Notes: generated from the sequence alone by a model not told the origin. DNA of 64,000 nucleotides from Clostridium sp. C2-6-12 (GCF_009928485.1 NZ_JAABNP010000002.1:1-64000); one strand, 5' to 3'. Positions 44,659 through 54,299 are shown, counted from the first letter of the stretch. Numbers and translations: made by a program.

Positions 44659-45807
44659 ATGGGTGAAAATAATAATGTATTAGAAACTGTTAAATTACAA
44701 GAAAATTTACAAATAGTAAAAATAGATGACCTAAAGTTAGGAATGGTAATAGCTCAATCTATTGAAATTAGTAAAAATAAGACTATAGAAAAAGATACAA
44801 AGATAGAAGATACTTTATTAAAATTACTTCAAAATCAAGAGACTTTAGATGAAGTTGTGGTGTATAAAACAAAAAAATATTACAATCCAGCATTTGAAAC
44901 TTTCGGTGATGAAGAATCAAATCCTAATGAAGCTAATAATAGAAAAACTACTGTTGCCGATACTGTTTCTATTATAGAAAAGAGCTTTAATTCAATAGCT
45001 GCAAGCTTAAATCAAACATTTTTTAATTTAGGTAATTATAAAACAAATAATATGGAGGAAATTAGAACAATATCTAAACAGCTTCAAGATAAAATGGGCA
45101 ATTTAACTGCATTAATTAATGATATAGTTTTTTATGGCAGTGGTGCAGATACTATATATCGACATAGCATAAATGTTGCTGTTTTATGTAATCTTCTAGG
45201 AAAGTGGATAGGACTTGAAGATAAGAGAGTTCTATTATTGACTTATTCTGGTCTTTTACATGATATAGGAAAAACTCAAATAGATTCTAAAATTTTAAGT
45301 AACACTAATCCCTTAAGTGAAGAAGAATTAAAAATAGTTAAGTCTCATCCACTATTAGGATATAATATTGTTAAAGAAATTAATTTCTTAGATAAGTCTG
45401 TTGCTCAAGGCATATTGATGCATCATGAAAGGGTTGATGGAAGTGGATATCCTCTAGGTCTTGAAGGAGAAAAAATATCAACTTTTGGAAAAATAATTGG
45501 AATTGCTGATGTTTTCGATGCTATAAATTCAAATAGATCATATAGAAAAAAGAAATTACCTTTTGAAGCACTTGAAATAATTAAACAAGAAAGCTTTGGT
45601 AAATTAGATTATAATTATTGTAATATATTTTTACACCACATGTTTAGCTATTATGTAGGAAAAGATGTAATTTTAAATAATGACAAGAAAGCTCAAATAA
45701 TTCAAATGGATATAAATAATTTAGATAGACCTTTGATTTTATTAGAGGAAAATTTCATTAAATTATCTGAACATAAAGATTTAGATATTAAAGAATTTGT
45801 TTTATAG
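44659..45807 (+). CDS. HD-GYP domain protein (probable cyclic di-GMP phosphodiesterase)
   Basis: 382 residues, TTGGAG before ATG 44659. The N-terminal 140 residues are an uncharacterised, mostly helical sensory part. The HD-GYP domain spans about 155-345: YRHSINVAVLCNLLG, GLLHDIGKTQIDSKIL (HDIGK), KSHPLLGYNIV, MHHERVDGSGYPLGLEGEKIS (the HHE...GYP motif), and ADVFDAINSNRSYRKKK. All metal ligands are present, so it should hydrolyse c-di-GMP. No receiver or membrane domain is fused. It is transcribed alone and divergent from the orphan gene. Confidence 0.94.
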   Translation: MGENNNVLETVKLQENLQIVKIDDLKLGMVIAQSIEISKNKTIEKDTKIEDTLLKLLQNQETLDEVVVYKTKKYYNPAFETFGDEESNPNEANNRKTTVADTVSIIEKSFNSIAASLNQTFFNLGNYKTNNMEEIRTISKQLQDKMGNLTALINDIVFYGSGADTIYRHSINVAVLCNLLGKWIGLEDKRVLLLTYSGLLHDIGKTQIDSKILSNTNPLSEEELKIVKSHPLLGYNIVKEINFLDKSVAQGILMHHERVDGSGYPLGLEGEKISTFGKIIGIADVFDAINSNRSYRKKKLPFEALEIIKQESFGKLDYNYCNIFLHHMFSYYVGKDVILNNDKKAQIIQMDINNLDRPLILLEENFIKLSEHKDLDIKEFVL

Positions 45808-45908
45808 TTTTTTATTTTAACTTTTTAAAATATAGAAATTATATTTTAAGTATAATCTAACGAACTTATAATTAACTTATAAATTATTATATATGTTATT
45901 TCAATACT

Positions 45909-45955
45909 AAAAAGTAGAGAATATCTGATTTAAAGTCAAATGTTCTCTACTTTTT
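45909..45955. terminator. Terminator between HD-GYP gene and gatB
   Basis: AAAAAGTAGAGAA (45909-45921) pairs with TTCTCTACTTTTT (45943-45955) around a 21-nt region that can extend the stem; T-run on the plus side, A-run on the other, so it can serve both convergent genes. Confidence 0.82.
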
Positions 45956-46030
45956 AATTGTTTATAAATATTTCATTTTACTAATATTATATCTAATTAA
46001 TTTATGATTATAAGAATTGCCATCCTTAAA

Positions 46031-47470
46031 TTAAAGTTCAGCAAGCTTCTTATCTACAAGTTCCTTAGCTATCTTTGGATTTGCTTTACCTTTTGAAAGT
46101 TTCATTACTTGACCCATTAAGAATCCCGCACTTTGAGTCTTTCCAGCTTTAAAGTCCTCTACTGATTGTGGATTATTTGCAATTACTTCATCAACTATTT
46201 TTTCAAGTTCATCAGTTCCACTTATTTGCATAAGTCCCTTTTCTTCAATTATTTTCATTGGATCTTTATTTTCATCAAAGATTTCGTCAAGAACTTCTCT
46301 ACCAACATTGTTGCTAATCTTTCCTTCTTCAACAACTTTAAGAAGCTTTGCAAAATTTTCTGCTTCAATAGTCATGTCTTCTGATTCAATCTTTTTGTCA
46401 TTTAATATTCTTAAAATATCTCCAAGAATCCAGTTTGCAGCAATCTTAGGTTTAACACCAAGTTCAACTACTTTTTCAAAGAAGGTAGCAAGGGCTTTAT
46501 CTCCTATTAGGATTTCTACTTCTTTCTCTGTAAGTTCATAGGCTTTTAAGAATCTTTCTCTCTTTTCATCTGGCATTTCAGGTAAAGAATCCTTAGCTGT
46601 TTCTATTTGTTCATCATATATTATTATTGGTGGAAGGTCTGGTTCAACAACATATCTATAATCATCTGCTTCTTCTTTAGTTCTCATAGATATTGTCTTA
46701 CCTTTTGCTGCATCCCATCTTCTAGTTTCTTGAACTACTTTATGGCCTTCACCATAAGTGTAAAGCTCTCTTTGTCTTCTTTCTTCTTTTTCTAGAGCCT
46801 TTTGAAGTTCTCTAAATGAGTTGATATTTTTAAGCTCTACCTTAGTACCATATTCCTTTTGTCCTACTGGTCTTAATGAAATATTAGCATCACATCTTAA
46901 AGAACCTTGTTCCATACGACAATCTGAAATTTCACCATATTCTAAAATAGCTTTAAGTTTTTTCATAAATGCTACAGCTTCACCAACGCTTCTCATATCT
47001 GGTTCCGTAACTATTTCTGCTAGTGGCACACCAACTCTGTTGTAATCTATTAATGAAACTGGTTCACCTTCTACGTGGATAAGCTTTCCAGCATCTTCTT
47101 CTATATGAATTCTGTTTAATCTAACATTAACAGGTTTTCCTTCATATTCGAATTCAACATGACCTCCAGAACAAATTGGTAAATCAAATTGCGAAGTTTG
47201 ATAGTTCTTTGGAAGGTCAGGATAGAAATAGTTTTTTCTGTCCATTTTATTATACTTATTTATAGTACAACCAAGTGCTGTACCTGCTTTTATAGCTAAA
47301 TTTACAACTTCTTCATTAAGTACTGGAAGTGTTCCAGGAACTCCTGTACAAATTGGACATGTATTAGCATTAGGTTCTGCTCCAAATTTAGTTGAACAAG
47401 AGCAAAAAATCTTAGTTTTTGATTTTAACTCTGCATGTATTTCAAGTCCTATTACTGTTTCAAAATTCAT
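46031..47470 (-). CDS. gatB: Asp-tRNA(Asn)/Glu-tRNA(Gln) amidotransferase subunit B
   Basis: 479 residues, AGGAGGG before ATG 47470. GatB activates the misacylated Asp- or Glu-tRNA by phosphorylation before amidation. Family blocks are VIGLEIHAELKSKTKIFCSCST, CPICTGVPGTLPVLN (zinc Cys), RKNYFYPDLPKNYQTSQFD, RIHIEEDAGKLIH, and a C-terminal tail-like helical YqeY domain (VIANNPQSVEDFKAGKTQSAGFLMGQVMKLSKGKANPK). Gene order aspS-gatC-gatA-gatB on the minus strand is an operon with gaps of 330, 13 and 12 bp. Confidence 0.97.
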   Translation of the reverse strand: MNFETVIGLEIHAELKSKTKIFCSCSTKFGAEPNANTCPICTGVPGTLPVLNEEVVNLAIKAGTALGCTINKYNKMDRKNYFYPDLPKNYQTSQFDLPICSGGHVEFEYEGKPVNVRLNRIHIEEDAGKLIHVEGEPVSLIDYNRVGVPLAEIVTEPDMRSVGEAVAFMKKLKAILEYGEISDCRMEQGSLRCDANISLRPVGQKEYGTKVELKNINSFRELQKALEKEERRQRELYTYGEGHKVVQETRRWDAAKGKTISMRTKEEADDYRYVVEPDLPPIIIYDEQIETAKDSLPEMPDEKRERFLKAYELTEKEVEILIGDKALATFFEKVVELGVKPKIAANWILGDILRILNDKKIESEDMTIEAENFAKLLKVVEEGKISNNVGREVLDEIFDENKDPMKIIEEKGLMQISGTDELEKIVDEVIANNPQSVEDFKAGKTQSAGFLMGQVMKLSKGKANPKIAKELVDKKLAEL

Positions 47471-47482
47471 TTTTTCACCCTC

Positions 47483-48922
47483 CTATAATTCAACAGCCAA
47501 AGCTTGTTCTAAGCTATATGCAGCTTTGAATATTTTTTCTTCACTAAGCATGTCACCTATTAATTGAACTCCTATTGGTAAACCTTCTTGGCTCTTTCCT
47601 GATGGAATTGATATAGCTGGGTTACCAGCTAAGTTAACATTAATAGTGTATATATCAGCTAAGTACATTGATAATGGATCAGAATTTTTTTCACCAATTT
47701 TAAAAGGTAATACTGGAGAAACTGGTCCTACAATTAAATCATATTTTTCAAAAGTCTTTTTAAGATCATGTCTTAATTTTTCTCTAAAAGAATCTGCTTT
47801 TTTATAATAAGCATCATAGTATCCAGATGCTAATGCATAAGTTCCAAGCATAATTCTTCTCTTAACTTCTGGTCCAAAACCTTCAGTTCTGCTGTTTTCC
47901 ATTAATTCATCAACATTTGTGTAATTTTCAGATCTATAACCATATCTAATACCATCGTATCTATCTAAGTTTGTACTTGCTTCAGCAGATGATATTATAT
48001 AATAAGCAGCTAAACCATCTTTCATAATTGGGAATGAGAAAGTTTCAACTTCTGCTCCAAGTTCCTTTAATTTTTCTATGCTGTTTTTTACAGATGCTTT
48101 TATTTCTTTATCTAAACCTTCACCAAAGAATTCTTCAGGAACTCCAATCTTCATTCCTTTAACTCCATCTTTTAATGAAGCAGTATAATCTACTTCTTTT
48201 AATTCTCTAATACTTGTTGAATCATATAAATCAGTACCAGCAATTATATTTAAAATATAAGCACTGTCTTCAACTGAATTAGAAAATGGTCCAATTTGGT
48301 CTAAAGAAGAACCAAAAGCAATAAGTCCAAATCTAGATACTAATCCATAAGTTGGTTTAAGACCTACAACTCCACAAAATGCAGCTGGTTGTCTGATAGA
48401 TCCACCTGTATCAGAGCCTAAAGATACTGGTGCCATTTTTGCTGCAACTACAGCAGCTGAACCACCTGATGACCCACCTGGAACTCTTGATGTATCTCTT
48501 GGATTTAAAGTCTTCTTAAATGCTGAATTTTCATTAGAAGAACCCATTGCAAATTCATCCATGTTAGTCTTACCAATGATTATAGCATCTTCAGCTAATA
48601 ATTTTTTTATTACAGTTGCATCATATGGTGGAATAAAATCTTCAAGCATTTTAGATGCACAAGTAGTATTTACTCCTTCAGTACAAATGTTGTCTTTAAT
48701 TGCAATTGGAACACCTGCAAGCCTTCCTAAAGATTCTCCAGCTCTAACCTTAGCATCAATTTCTTTTGCTTTAGCTAAAGCAGCTTCACATTGAAGGCTT
48801 AAAAATGCATTAACTGTTGGTTCAGTTTTAGTAATTTCGTCAATATATGATTGAACTAGCGCTTCACTAGTTAATTCTCCACTTTTAATTTTATCTACCA
48901 TTTCCTTAATATTCATTTTCAT
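47483..48922 (-). CDS. gatA: Asp-tRNA(Asn)/Glu-tRNA(Gln) amidotransferase subunit A
   Basis: 479 residues. GatA is the amidase that frees ammonia from Gln or Asn for GatB. The amidase-signature triad is visible: GVPIAIKDNICTEG (Lys), then VPGGSSGGSAAVVAAKMAPVSLGSDTGGSIRQPAAFCGVVGLKPTYG, containing the two catalytic Ser. The ribosome site AGGTGGTGATATAGG precedes ATG 48922. It is 12 bp from gatB and 13 bp from gatC. Confidence 0.97.
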   Translation of the reverse strand: MKMNIKEMVDKIKSGELTSEALVQSYIDEITKTEPTVNAFLSLQCEAALAKAKEIDAKVRAGESLGRLAGVPIAIKDNICTEGVNTTCASKMLEDFIPPYDATVIKKLLAEDAIIIGKTNMDEFAMGSSNENSAFKKTLNPRDTSRVPGGSSGGSAAVVAAKMAPVSLGSDTGGSIRQPAAFCGVVGLKPTYGLVSRFGLIAFGSSLDQIGPFSNSVEDSAYILNIIAGTDLYDSTSIRELKEVDYTASLKDGVKGMKIGVPEEFFGEGLDKEIKASVKNSIEKLKELGAEVETFSFPIMKDGLAAYYIISSAEASTNLDRYDGIRYGYRSENYTNVDELMENSRTEGFGPEVKRRIMLGTYALASGYYDAYYKKADSFREKLRHDLKKTFEKYDLIVGPVSPVLPFKIGEKNSDPLSMYLADIYTINVNLAGNPAISIPSGKSQEGLPIGVQLIGDMLSEEKIFKAAYSLEQALAVEL

Positions 48923-48935
48923 CCTATATCACCAC

Positions 48936-49220
48936 CTATTCAATAATCTTTGGTACTTTAATATAAGTATCCTGCATATCTTTAACGTTTCTAAATAAAT
49001 CTTTACATTCAAAAACTTTAACTTCATCTTTTCTAACGATTGGCTTTAATTCAGCCTTATAATCTTGATCATCTTTAATTTCTAAATCTAATTCATTTAA
49101 ATATTGAAAATGCTCTAAAATATTTTCAAAATCCTTTGCAAATGCAGCTGCTTCTTCATCAGAAAACTTCAACTTAGAAAGCTGCGCTATATATTTTACT
49201 TCATCAATACTAACCTTCAT
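48936..49220 (-). CDS. gatC: Asp-tRNA(Asn)/Glu-tRNA(Gln) amidotransferase subunit C
   Basis: 94 residues. ATG 49220 is chosen because GAGGTG lies 6 nt upstream; the GTG at 49229 is part of that site. The protein matches GatC: VKYIAQLSKLKFSDEEAAAFAKDFENILEHFQYLNELD and the C-terminal RKDEVKVFECKDLFRNVKD. It is the belt that holds GatA to GatB. Short and mostly helical. Confidence 0.95.
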   Translation of the reverse strand: MKVSIDEVKYIAQLSKLKFSDEEAAAFAKDFENILEHFQYLNELDLEIKDDQDYKAELKPIVRKDEVKVFECKDLFRNVKDMQDTYIKVPKIIE

Positions 49221-49373
49221 GTTTTTCACCTCATTAAATTTTTGTCTTCATAAACTGTTTTTAAATCACTCTAATAACTTTTTAAACTTCATAAAAAGCT
49301 ATTATCTTACTATATAATTTTTATCAAACTCCATAGGAGCTTTGCACTTCAATTGTTAATTGTTTTTTAAAGA

Positions 49374-49470
49374 AACTCGACTCGCATTCGCTCGCTGAGT
49401 AAGTTCGACTTACCAAATGTTCTTATAAGGAAGCTATCGCACTTTGGTTGCTGGCTAAGTTCGAAAATCG
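49374..49470. other. CG-bearing insert-like stretch in the aspS-gatC gap
   Basis: The 330-bp interval has no gene. Within it, 49374-49470 stands out by CG dinucleotides (CTCGACTCGCATTCGCTCGC, AAGTTCGACTTACC, AAGTTCGAAAATCG) against an AT-rich background. The left part can form short hairpins, and a CAATTGTTAATTG repeat lies just before it. It may be an inserted repeat element. No protein is readable. Confidence 0.4.
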
Positions 49471-49550
49471 AAATATAAAATGCCCACAGGGAAAATTCAT
49501 GTTTCCAAAGATAAAATTTGGACATTCACTTTTCGATTCTCACTTATCAC

Positions 49551-50840
49551 TTAAGGAGTTAATCTCTTCATATCTCTTGGGAATAAAGAAGCCTCTCTTA
49601 TATTTCCAAGTCCTAAAATTTGCATTGTTATTCTTTCAAGACCTATAGCAAATCCTCCATGTGGTGGCATACCATATTTGAATGTATTTAAGTAGAAATC
49701 AAAATCCTCTACCTTTATTCCCATTCTTTCCATTTTAGCTTTTAACGCTTCATAATCGTGTATTCTTTGACCACCTGTTGTAATTTCAACACCTTTAAAG
49801 ATTAAATCGAAGCTCTTTGTGATTTCTGCATCATCTTCTCTTTCCATAGCATACATTGGTCTTTTTGCTGTTGGGTATTCTGTTAAGAATACAAAATCAG
49901 TGTTATATTTTTCTTTAATATATTTATGGAAAAGAGCTTCTCCTTCGTTATCGATGTTTCCAACTGGTGACTTTTTATTAAATTCTTTTAATAAAATATC
50001 TTGTGCTTCAGCTAATGGAATTCTTGGAATAGTTAACTGTTCTGGAAGTTCTACATTAAACATTTTTAATTCTTCGCTACATGTTTCTTTTAAGTGTTTA
50101 TATAAGTAGTTTAAGAATTTTTCCTCAATATCCATAAGCTCTGTTTCATCTTTAATAAAGCCCATTTCAACGTCTAAACTCACATATTCATTTAAGTGTC
50201 TCCATGTGTTATGAAGTTCTGCTCTATATGCAAAACCTACTTCAAAAACTCTTTCAAATCCAGCTCCAACCATCATTTGTTTCCAGAATTGTGGACTTTG
50301 TGAAAGGAATGCTCTTCTGTTAAAGTAGTTAACAGTAAACACTTCTGATCCACCTTCAGTTCCTGAATGAGTTATTTTAGGTGTGTGAATTTCTTCAAAA
50401 TAATTGCTCTTAAAGAATGCTCTAAATGCTGTTTCTATTTCATTTTGAACTTTGAAAATAGCTTTTTTCTTAGGAATTCTAAGACTTATTGTTCTAAAAT
50501 CTAATTGAGTTTCAAGTGCTGCCTTGTCTTTATAGCTTTGAATTTCAAATGGAAGCTTATCGTAGAAAACCTTACCTGCAACTTCAATACTAGAAACTTC
50601 AATTTCCATTCCTCTTGGAGCTTTTTCATTTTCACGAACTATTCCTTTTACTTCAATTGCATTTTCAAGTCTCAATCCTTTAATTTGTTCTTTAGTGCAA
50701 ACTAATTGAATTATTCCAGACTTATCTCTAAGCATAATAAAGGATACTTGTGACAGATCACGAATCTTATGCACCCATCCCTTTAATAATACTGTTTCTT
50801 CCCCATTTACTACTAAATCTTTAATATAAATTCTTTCCAT
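49551..50840 (-). CDS. aspS: Non-discriminating aspartyl-tRNA synthetase (short, archaeal type)
   Basis: 429 residues. AAAAGGAG precedes ATG 50840. A class II synthetase with an N-terminal OB fold (VLLKGWVHKIRDLSQVSFIMLRDKSGIIQLVC), then motif 2 (FKQM-x-x-GAGFERVFEVGFAYRAELHNTWRHLNEYVSLDVEMGF) and motif 3 (GGFAIGLERITMQILGLGNIREASLFPRD). It lacks the bacterial GAD insert and is about 150 residues shorter than bacterial AspRS, so it is of the archaeal type able to charge both tRNA-Asp and tRNA-Asn. With GatCAB downstream it makes Asn-tRNA indirectly. Its T-box with an Asn codon agrees. Confidence 0.93.
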   Translation of the reverse strand: MERIYIKDLVVNGEETVLLKGWVHKIRDLSQVSFIMLRDKSGIIQLVCTKEQIKGLRLENAIEVKGIVRENEKAPRGMEIEVSSIEVAGKVFYDKLPFEIQSYKDKAALETQLDFRTISLRIPKKKAIFKVQNEIETAFRAFFKSNYFEEIHTPKITHSGTEGGSEVFTVNYFNRRAFLSQSPQFWKQMMVGAGFERVFEVGFAYRAELHNTWRHLNEYVSLDVEMGFIKDETELMDIEEKFLNYLYKHLKETCSEELKMFNVELPEQLTIPRIPLAEAQDILLKEFNKKSPVGNIDNEGEALFHKYIKEKYNTDFVFLTEYPTAKRPMYAMEREDDAEITKSFDLIFKGVEITTGGQRIHDYEALKAKMERMGIKVEDFDFYLNTFKYGMPPHGGFAIGLERITMQILGLGNIREASLFPRDMKRLTP

Positions 50841-50934
50841 GCGTCTTACTCCTTTTTCTATTTATTGCTTATTTTTACAATTGTTTTTTACAAAAGTTCT
50901 GTATTTTTATGCTTTTCTATATAATTTTATATAC

Positions 50935-51220
50935 AAAAAAGTCCCTATGCATAATGCATAGGGACGAAATATCTTCGCGGTACCACCCTTGTTGGTTTTA
51001 TAAAAAACCCACCTCTATTAAGTACAAAACATAAAATCTTATACCCTCCACTTTTAACGGTATGGACCCGGTTAAGTCTACTTTTATCTAGGAATCTAGT
51101 TAATTTCGGTTAACTGCTCCGAAGTGTTCTTCAATTCAGAACTCATACAGATATTCCACCATCATCTGCTCTCTTAAAATCATTCATTTGAATTTACTTT
51201 TCTTCATCATAGCATATATA
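50935..51220 (-). ncRNA. T-box riboswitch, probable Asn (AAC) specifier
   Basis: On the minus strand: GAAAAGTAAATTC, AGAGAGCAGATGATGGTGGAA, the specifier loop GAAGAACACTTCGGAG with AAC at 51128-51126, AACCGAAATTAACT, then the T-box GGGTGGTACCGCG (50988-50976). The terminator is a perfect 12-bp stem, GTCCCTATGCAT at 50941-50952 with ATGCATAGGGAC at 50954-50965, followed by T6. Uncharged tRNA-Asn should raise aspS-gatCAB expression. Confidence 0.92.
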
Positions 51221-51280
51221 AAATTACATTTTAAAACATTTATTTCTCTTCACTTGTAAGTTCTACCACTTACAAGATTC

Positions 51281-51309
51281 ATTATATTGCATAATTATTT
51301 ATAAATCAA
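51281..51309 (-). promoter_or_regulatory. Vegetative promoter of the aspS-gatCAB leader
   Basis: TTGATT (51309-51304) and TATAAT (51286-51281) on the minus strand with a 17-bp spacer. A CTTGTAAG/CTTACAAG hairpin (51253-51276) comes right after, at the expected transcript start. Confidence 0.7.
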
Positions 51310-51340
51310 TACTTTTTTTAAAAATTTATTAATTAATCTT

Positions 51341-51889
51341 TTATTTATTAATTTCTTTCATAAACACATAGCGTCGTAACCCGCCATATTTCAATTTATC
51401 AGCCATAATATTATACCCAAGTTTCTCAAAGGTGTTTACACTAAATGTATTATCTGGTGCAGCTGTAGAACACATATATTTCATACCAGCATCTTTCCCA
51501 ATTTGTTCAAGCATTTCACAAATTATTTTTTGAAGTTTATTTCCCCTAAAATCTTCTTTAACTACAGTTGATTCAATTTGCCCCACTTTTAATAGTTCTT
51601 CTCCTTGAATATTTATATCATAACCATAATTATGGTCTTCATATCCATATTCAATATATACTCCCATGGCTATTAATTGGTTATCTTTTAATGATATACA
51701 TCCAATAATTTTACCATTATCTTTTATGGTATCTTCAAACTCTTCTTTATCAGTACAAGCATAAAAATCTTTATTAGCTAAACCCTCATAAATATTTTTT
51801 TGAAGGTCCATTATTTTATCCATATAACTTAAGTCTAATTCAATTAATTTAGCTTCTATTTCTTGTCCATCTTTTTTCTTTAAAATCAT
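51341..51889 (-). CDS. GNAT-family acetyltransferase
   Basis: 182 residues from ATG 51889, with AAAAGGG 9 nt upstream; two earlier in-frame codons lie in the ribosome site. The core is VGQIESTVVKEDFRGNKLQKIICEMLEQIGKDAGMKYMCSTAAPDNTFSVNTFEKLGYNIM (about residues 90-150), matching GNAT motifs A and B. The substrate is unknown. It is the only gene between the aspS leader and the exported amidase gene, which is also on the minus strand. Confidence 0.87.
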   Translation of the reverse strand: MILKKKDGQEIEAKLIELDLSYMDKIMDLQKNIYEGLANKDFYACTDKEEFEDTIKDNGKIIGCISLKDNQLIAMGVYIEYGYEDHNYGYDINIQGEELLKVGQIESTVVKEDFRGNKLQKIICEMLEQIGKDAGMKYMCSTAAPDNTFSVNTFEKLGYNIMADKLKYGGLRRYVFMKEINK

Positions 51890-52023
51890 CTTATTCATCC
51901 CTTTTTGCAAGAATACGAACTTTTAATAGCCAATTCTTGCGAACCTCCTATTTAAATTAAGAGTAATTTTAATTTGATTTTATACTCTTATATTTTTATA
52001 TTATACTATAACAATTCAAACAA

Positions 52024-52058
52024 AAAAATACTGACAAGAATTTCTCATCAGTAATATT
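52024..52058 (-). terminator. Terminator of the amidase gene
   Basis: TACTGA pairs with TCAGTA around an AT-rich loop, and a run of seven T follows on the minus strand. Lies 45 bp past the stop at 52103. Confidence 0.75.
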
Positions 52059-52102
52059 TTTTAGCATAAAGCTTTTCGATTATTAATTTTAGGCACAATA
52101 AC

Positions 52103-53209
52103 TTAGTAATGGACTCTAATTAACCAAAATTGTATTTTTTTATCGCTCCATCCTAAATCCCAAGGGACATTATTACGATCAGTGTTGTGACAGGTTACTA
52201 GTGAATATCCTTTTGAATCTACACCAGTAACTACAGATACATGCATTATATCTCCTTTTTTTTCATAGGCAACAAAATCACCTGGAAGTAATTTATATGA
52301 AGCCTTATATACTTTTTCATAACTACCTTTTGCTATAACAGAAGCTCTTCCACTATTTATCATATAATAAGTGAACTTTCCAGCATTTACCCATGGACCT
52401 GTAACACTGCCTTTATCGTAGTTCCACCCTGAAGTCTCCTTAAACTTTCCACCCTCATGAAGTATTTGTGAAGCAAAATTAGCACAGTCTCCTCCTTCAG
52501 AATTAAAATTTCTATATTTATTATTATATTTAAAATTAAATTCTTCTCCTGTAGCTGCTCCACAGAATTTTTGCGCATATTCTATAACACCTTTTCTTCT
52601 TTCGTTAATATTTGATATATCTCTAGGTGATTGAGTTTTAATGAATTCTTTAATTTCATCTGCTTTAATTGATTCTAAGCTCAGTGAATCTGCAAATGGA
52701 TCTGTATACCACTCTTTAGTTATTATCCAATTGCCATTTTTCTTAGTTAGCTGAAGGGAATGATAGGTTCCTATCTTTGAACTATTAACTTGCTCAGGCT
52801 GGTCAGGGTAAATATACTTATATTCTGTGTTACATAATACGCTGAAGGAACATTTTTCTTCATTTATTTTAGACTTTTTTATTACAACTTTAGGAATAAT
52901 ATCAACAAAATTAATACCTTGTTTTTCTGCCCAGTTATTTATATATTTTATCTTTTTTTCTTCATATTCATATGCCCATTGACCAAGTTTTGAATCTGTA
53001 GCATAAAGTGTTTGTATTGAATCTAAATCTTTATTTAAAGCTGCTTTACTTTTTACTTTAAAAATATTGTTTACAAAATTTATAACTTCTTCATCTTTAT
53101 TAATATCTCCTAAAACTATCTTTTCACTATTAAAATTAACTAAAGAAAACATTAACGTTATTAGTATTATTTTTATAAGTTTTGAGTGGTTACTTTTAAA
53201 GTGCAGCAT
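52103..53209 (-). CDS. Exported protein with amidase-6 domain
   Basis: 368 residues, AAGGAG before ATG 53209. A signal peptide (KLIKIILITLMFSLVNFNSE) is followed by a helical/beta domain to about residue 200. The C-terminal amidase_6 (CHAP/NlpC-like) domain is shown by GGDCANFASQILHEGG (catalytic Cys), ASYKLLPGDFVAYEKKGDIMHVSVVTGVDSKGYSLVTCHNTDR (catalytic His). Such proteins cut cell-wall peptides or act in spore-wall turnover. It is the first of three exported hydrolase genes in a row (52103-55544). Confidence 0.88.
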   Translation of the reverse strand: MLHFKSNHSKLIKIILITLMFSLVNFNSEKIVLGDINKDEEVINFVNNIFKVKSKAALNKDLDSIQTLYATDSKLGQWAYEYEEKKIKYINNWAEKQGINFVDIIPKVVIKKSKINEEKCSFSVLCNTEYKYIYPDQPEQVNSSKIGTYHSLQLTKKNGNWIITKEWYTDPFADSLSLESIKADEIKEFIKTQSPRDISNINERRKGVIEYAQKFCGAATGEEFNFKYNNKYRNFNSEGGDCANFASQILHEGGKFKETSGWNYDKGSVTGPWVNAGKFTYYMINSGRASVIAKGSYEKVYKASYKLLPGDFVAYEKKGDIMHVSVVTGVDSKGYSLVTCHNTDRNNVPWDLGWSDKKIQFWLIRVHY

Positions 53210-53317
53210 AATTTATTCTCCTTAAAATGTATTTAGATTATTTATGTGGAAATCTATAAACCTTAAATTTTAATATATAACTTTAGTTTATTTTCTCATT
53301 TTACTATAATATTTATT

Positions 53318-54223
53318 CTAATTAATTTGATTATCAATTAAATCAATATACTTTTTAGAGTTTTCGTCTAATGGAACACCTTCATACCAATTCCCACCAT
53401 TAAAATTATTGAAATATCTAGCTTTTAATATTATTTCTGGTCTATATTCAAAATGTAAAATGTCAAAATGGCACCATTTCCCACCCCAAACAAAATTATT
53501 TTTTTCAAAGGCTTCAACTAATTCTTTTGGGTACTCATTGATTCTCTCTTTTCCCTGTTTTTCTGAACTCCATTTCCAATAATCCCTTCTATCACTTTTT
53601 AAATCAATAGCAATACCATAAGAATGAGGACTTAATCTTCCTGTACCTGAAATAACTCGATAATTATAAGTTCCACTTGCTGGGTAAAGTATACTTCCTA
53701 TATCAGCTCTACCTTTACTTAATGGTATAACTTCTTTTAAAGCACTCTCTAAAGACAAATTAGCTTTATTTTTCCCATTAAATTGATAATTTGTATATCC
53801 ATATTTTAAACTCACAAGATTTTTTTCTATAGCTCCTTTTGAATTTCCATAAACTTCATTAAGAAAACCATAATGCCTAACTCTTCCTGGATCAAATCCT
53901 TTAGCCAAGAGTTCTGTATTTTTTTCAAGTGGATAATTTTGTTCTAACATATCTTGAAGATCAGGATTTACCATTTTTTCTTCAGAATTCTTTTGTTTAT
54001 TATCATCGTAAAGTATTTTCTTTCCAGATTTCATAATTAAGTACACTTCATTATCATTTTTCTTTTCAATTCCTGTTATGAAATCTGGATAAGCCATCAT
54101 AAGAATTAATATATCCTGCTTCATTTCGGTTTTGTAATCCTTTTCCTCTTTGCCTTTTGTATTAACAGGAATATTAATAATAATCAATAAAAAAACTATA
54201 AAAACACTTAATCTTTTTATCAC
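53318..54223 (-). CDS. Exported M15-family metallopeptidase (D-Ala-D-Ala carboxypeptidase type)
   Basis: 301 residues, GTG start 54223 after AAAGGTGG. N-terminal signal LSVFIVFLLIIINIPVNT. The peptidase fold is seen at the C-terminus: RLSPHSYGIAIDLKSD (His and Asp zinc ligands) and WGGKWCHFDILHFEYRPE (catalytic and third ligand). It is likely to trim peptidoglycan stem peptides outside the membrane. The N-terminal 130 residues are specific to clostridial members. Separate ribosome sites and gaps of about 100-200 bp divide it from neighbours. Confidence 0.88.
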   Translation of the reverse strand: MIKRLSVFIVFLLIIINIPVNTKGKEEKDYKTEMKQDILILMMAYPDFITGIEKKNDNEVYLIMKSGKKILYDDNKQKNSEEKMVNPDLQDMLEQNYPLEKNTELLAKGFDPGRVRHYGFLNEVYGNSKGAIEKNLVSLKYGYTNYQFNGKNKANLSLESALKEVIPLSKGRADIGSILYPASGTYNYRVISGTGRLSPHSYGIAIDLKSDRRDYWKWSSEKQGKERINEYPKELVEAFEKNNFVWGGKWCHFDILHFEYRPEIILKARYFNNFNGGNWYEGVPLDENSKKYIDLIDNQIN

Positions 54224-54299
54224 TTATTTGCACCACCTTTTAAATCCTATAAATATATACTGTCCCAATACCGAATATACTATGTAGTAATTTGGCATA

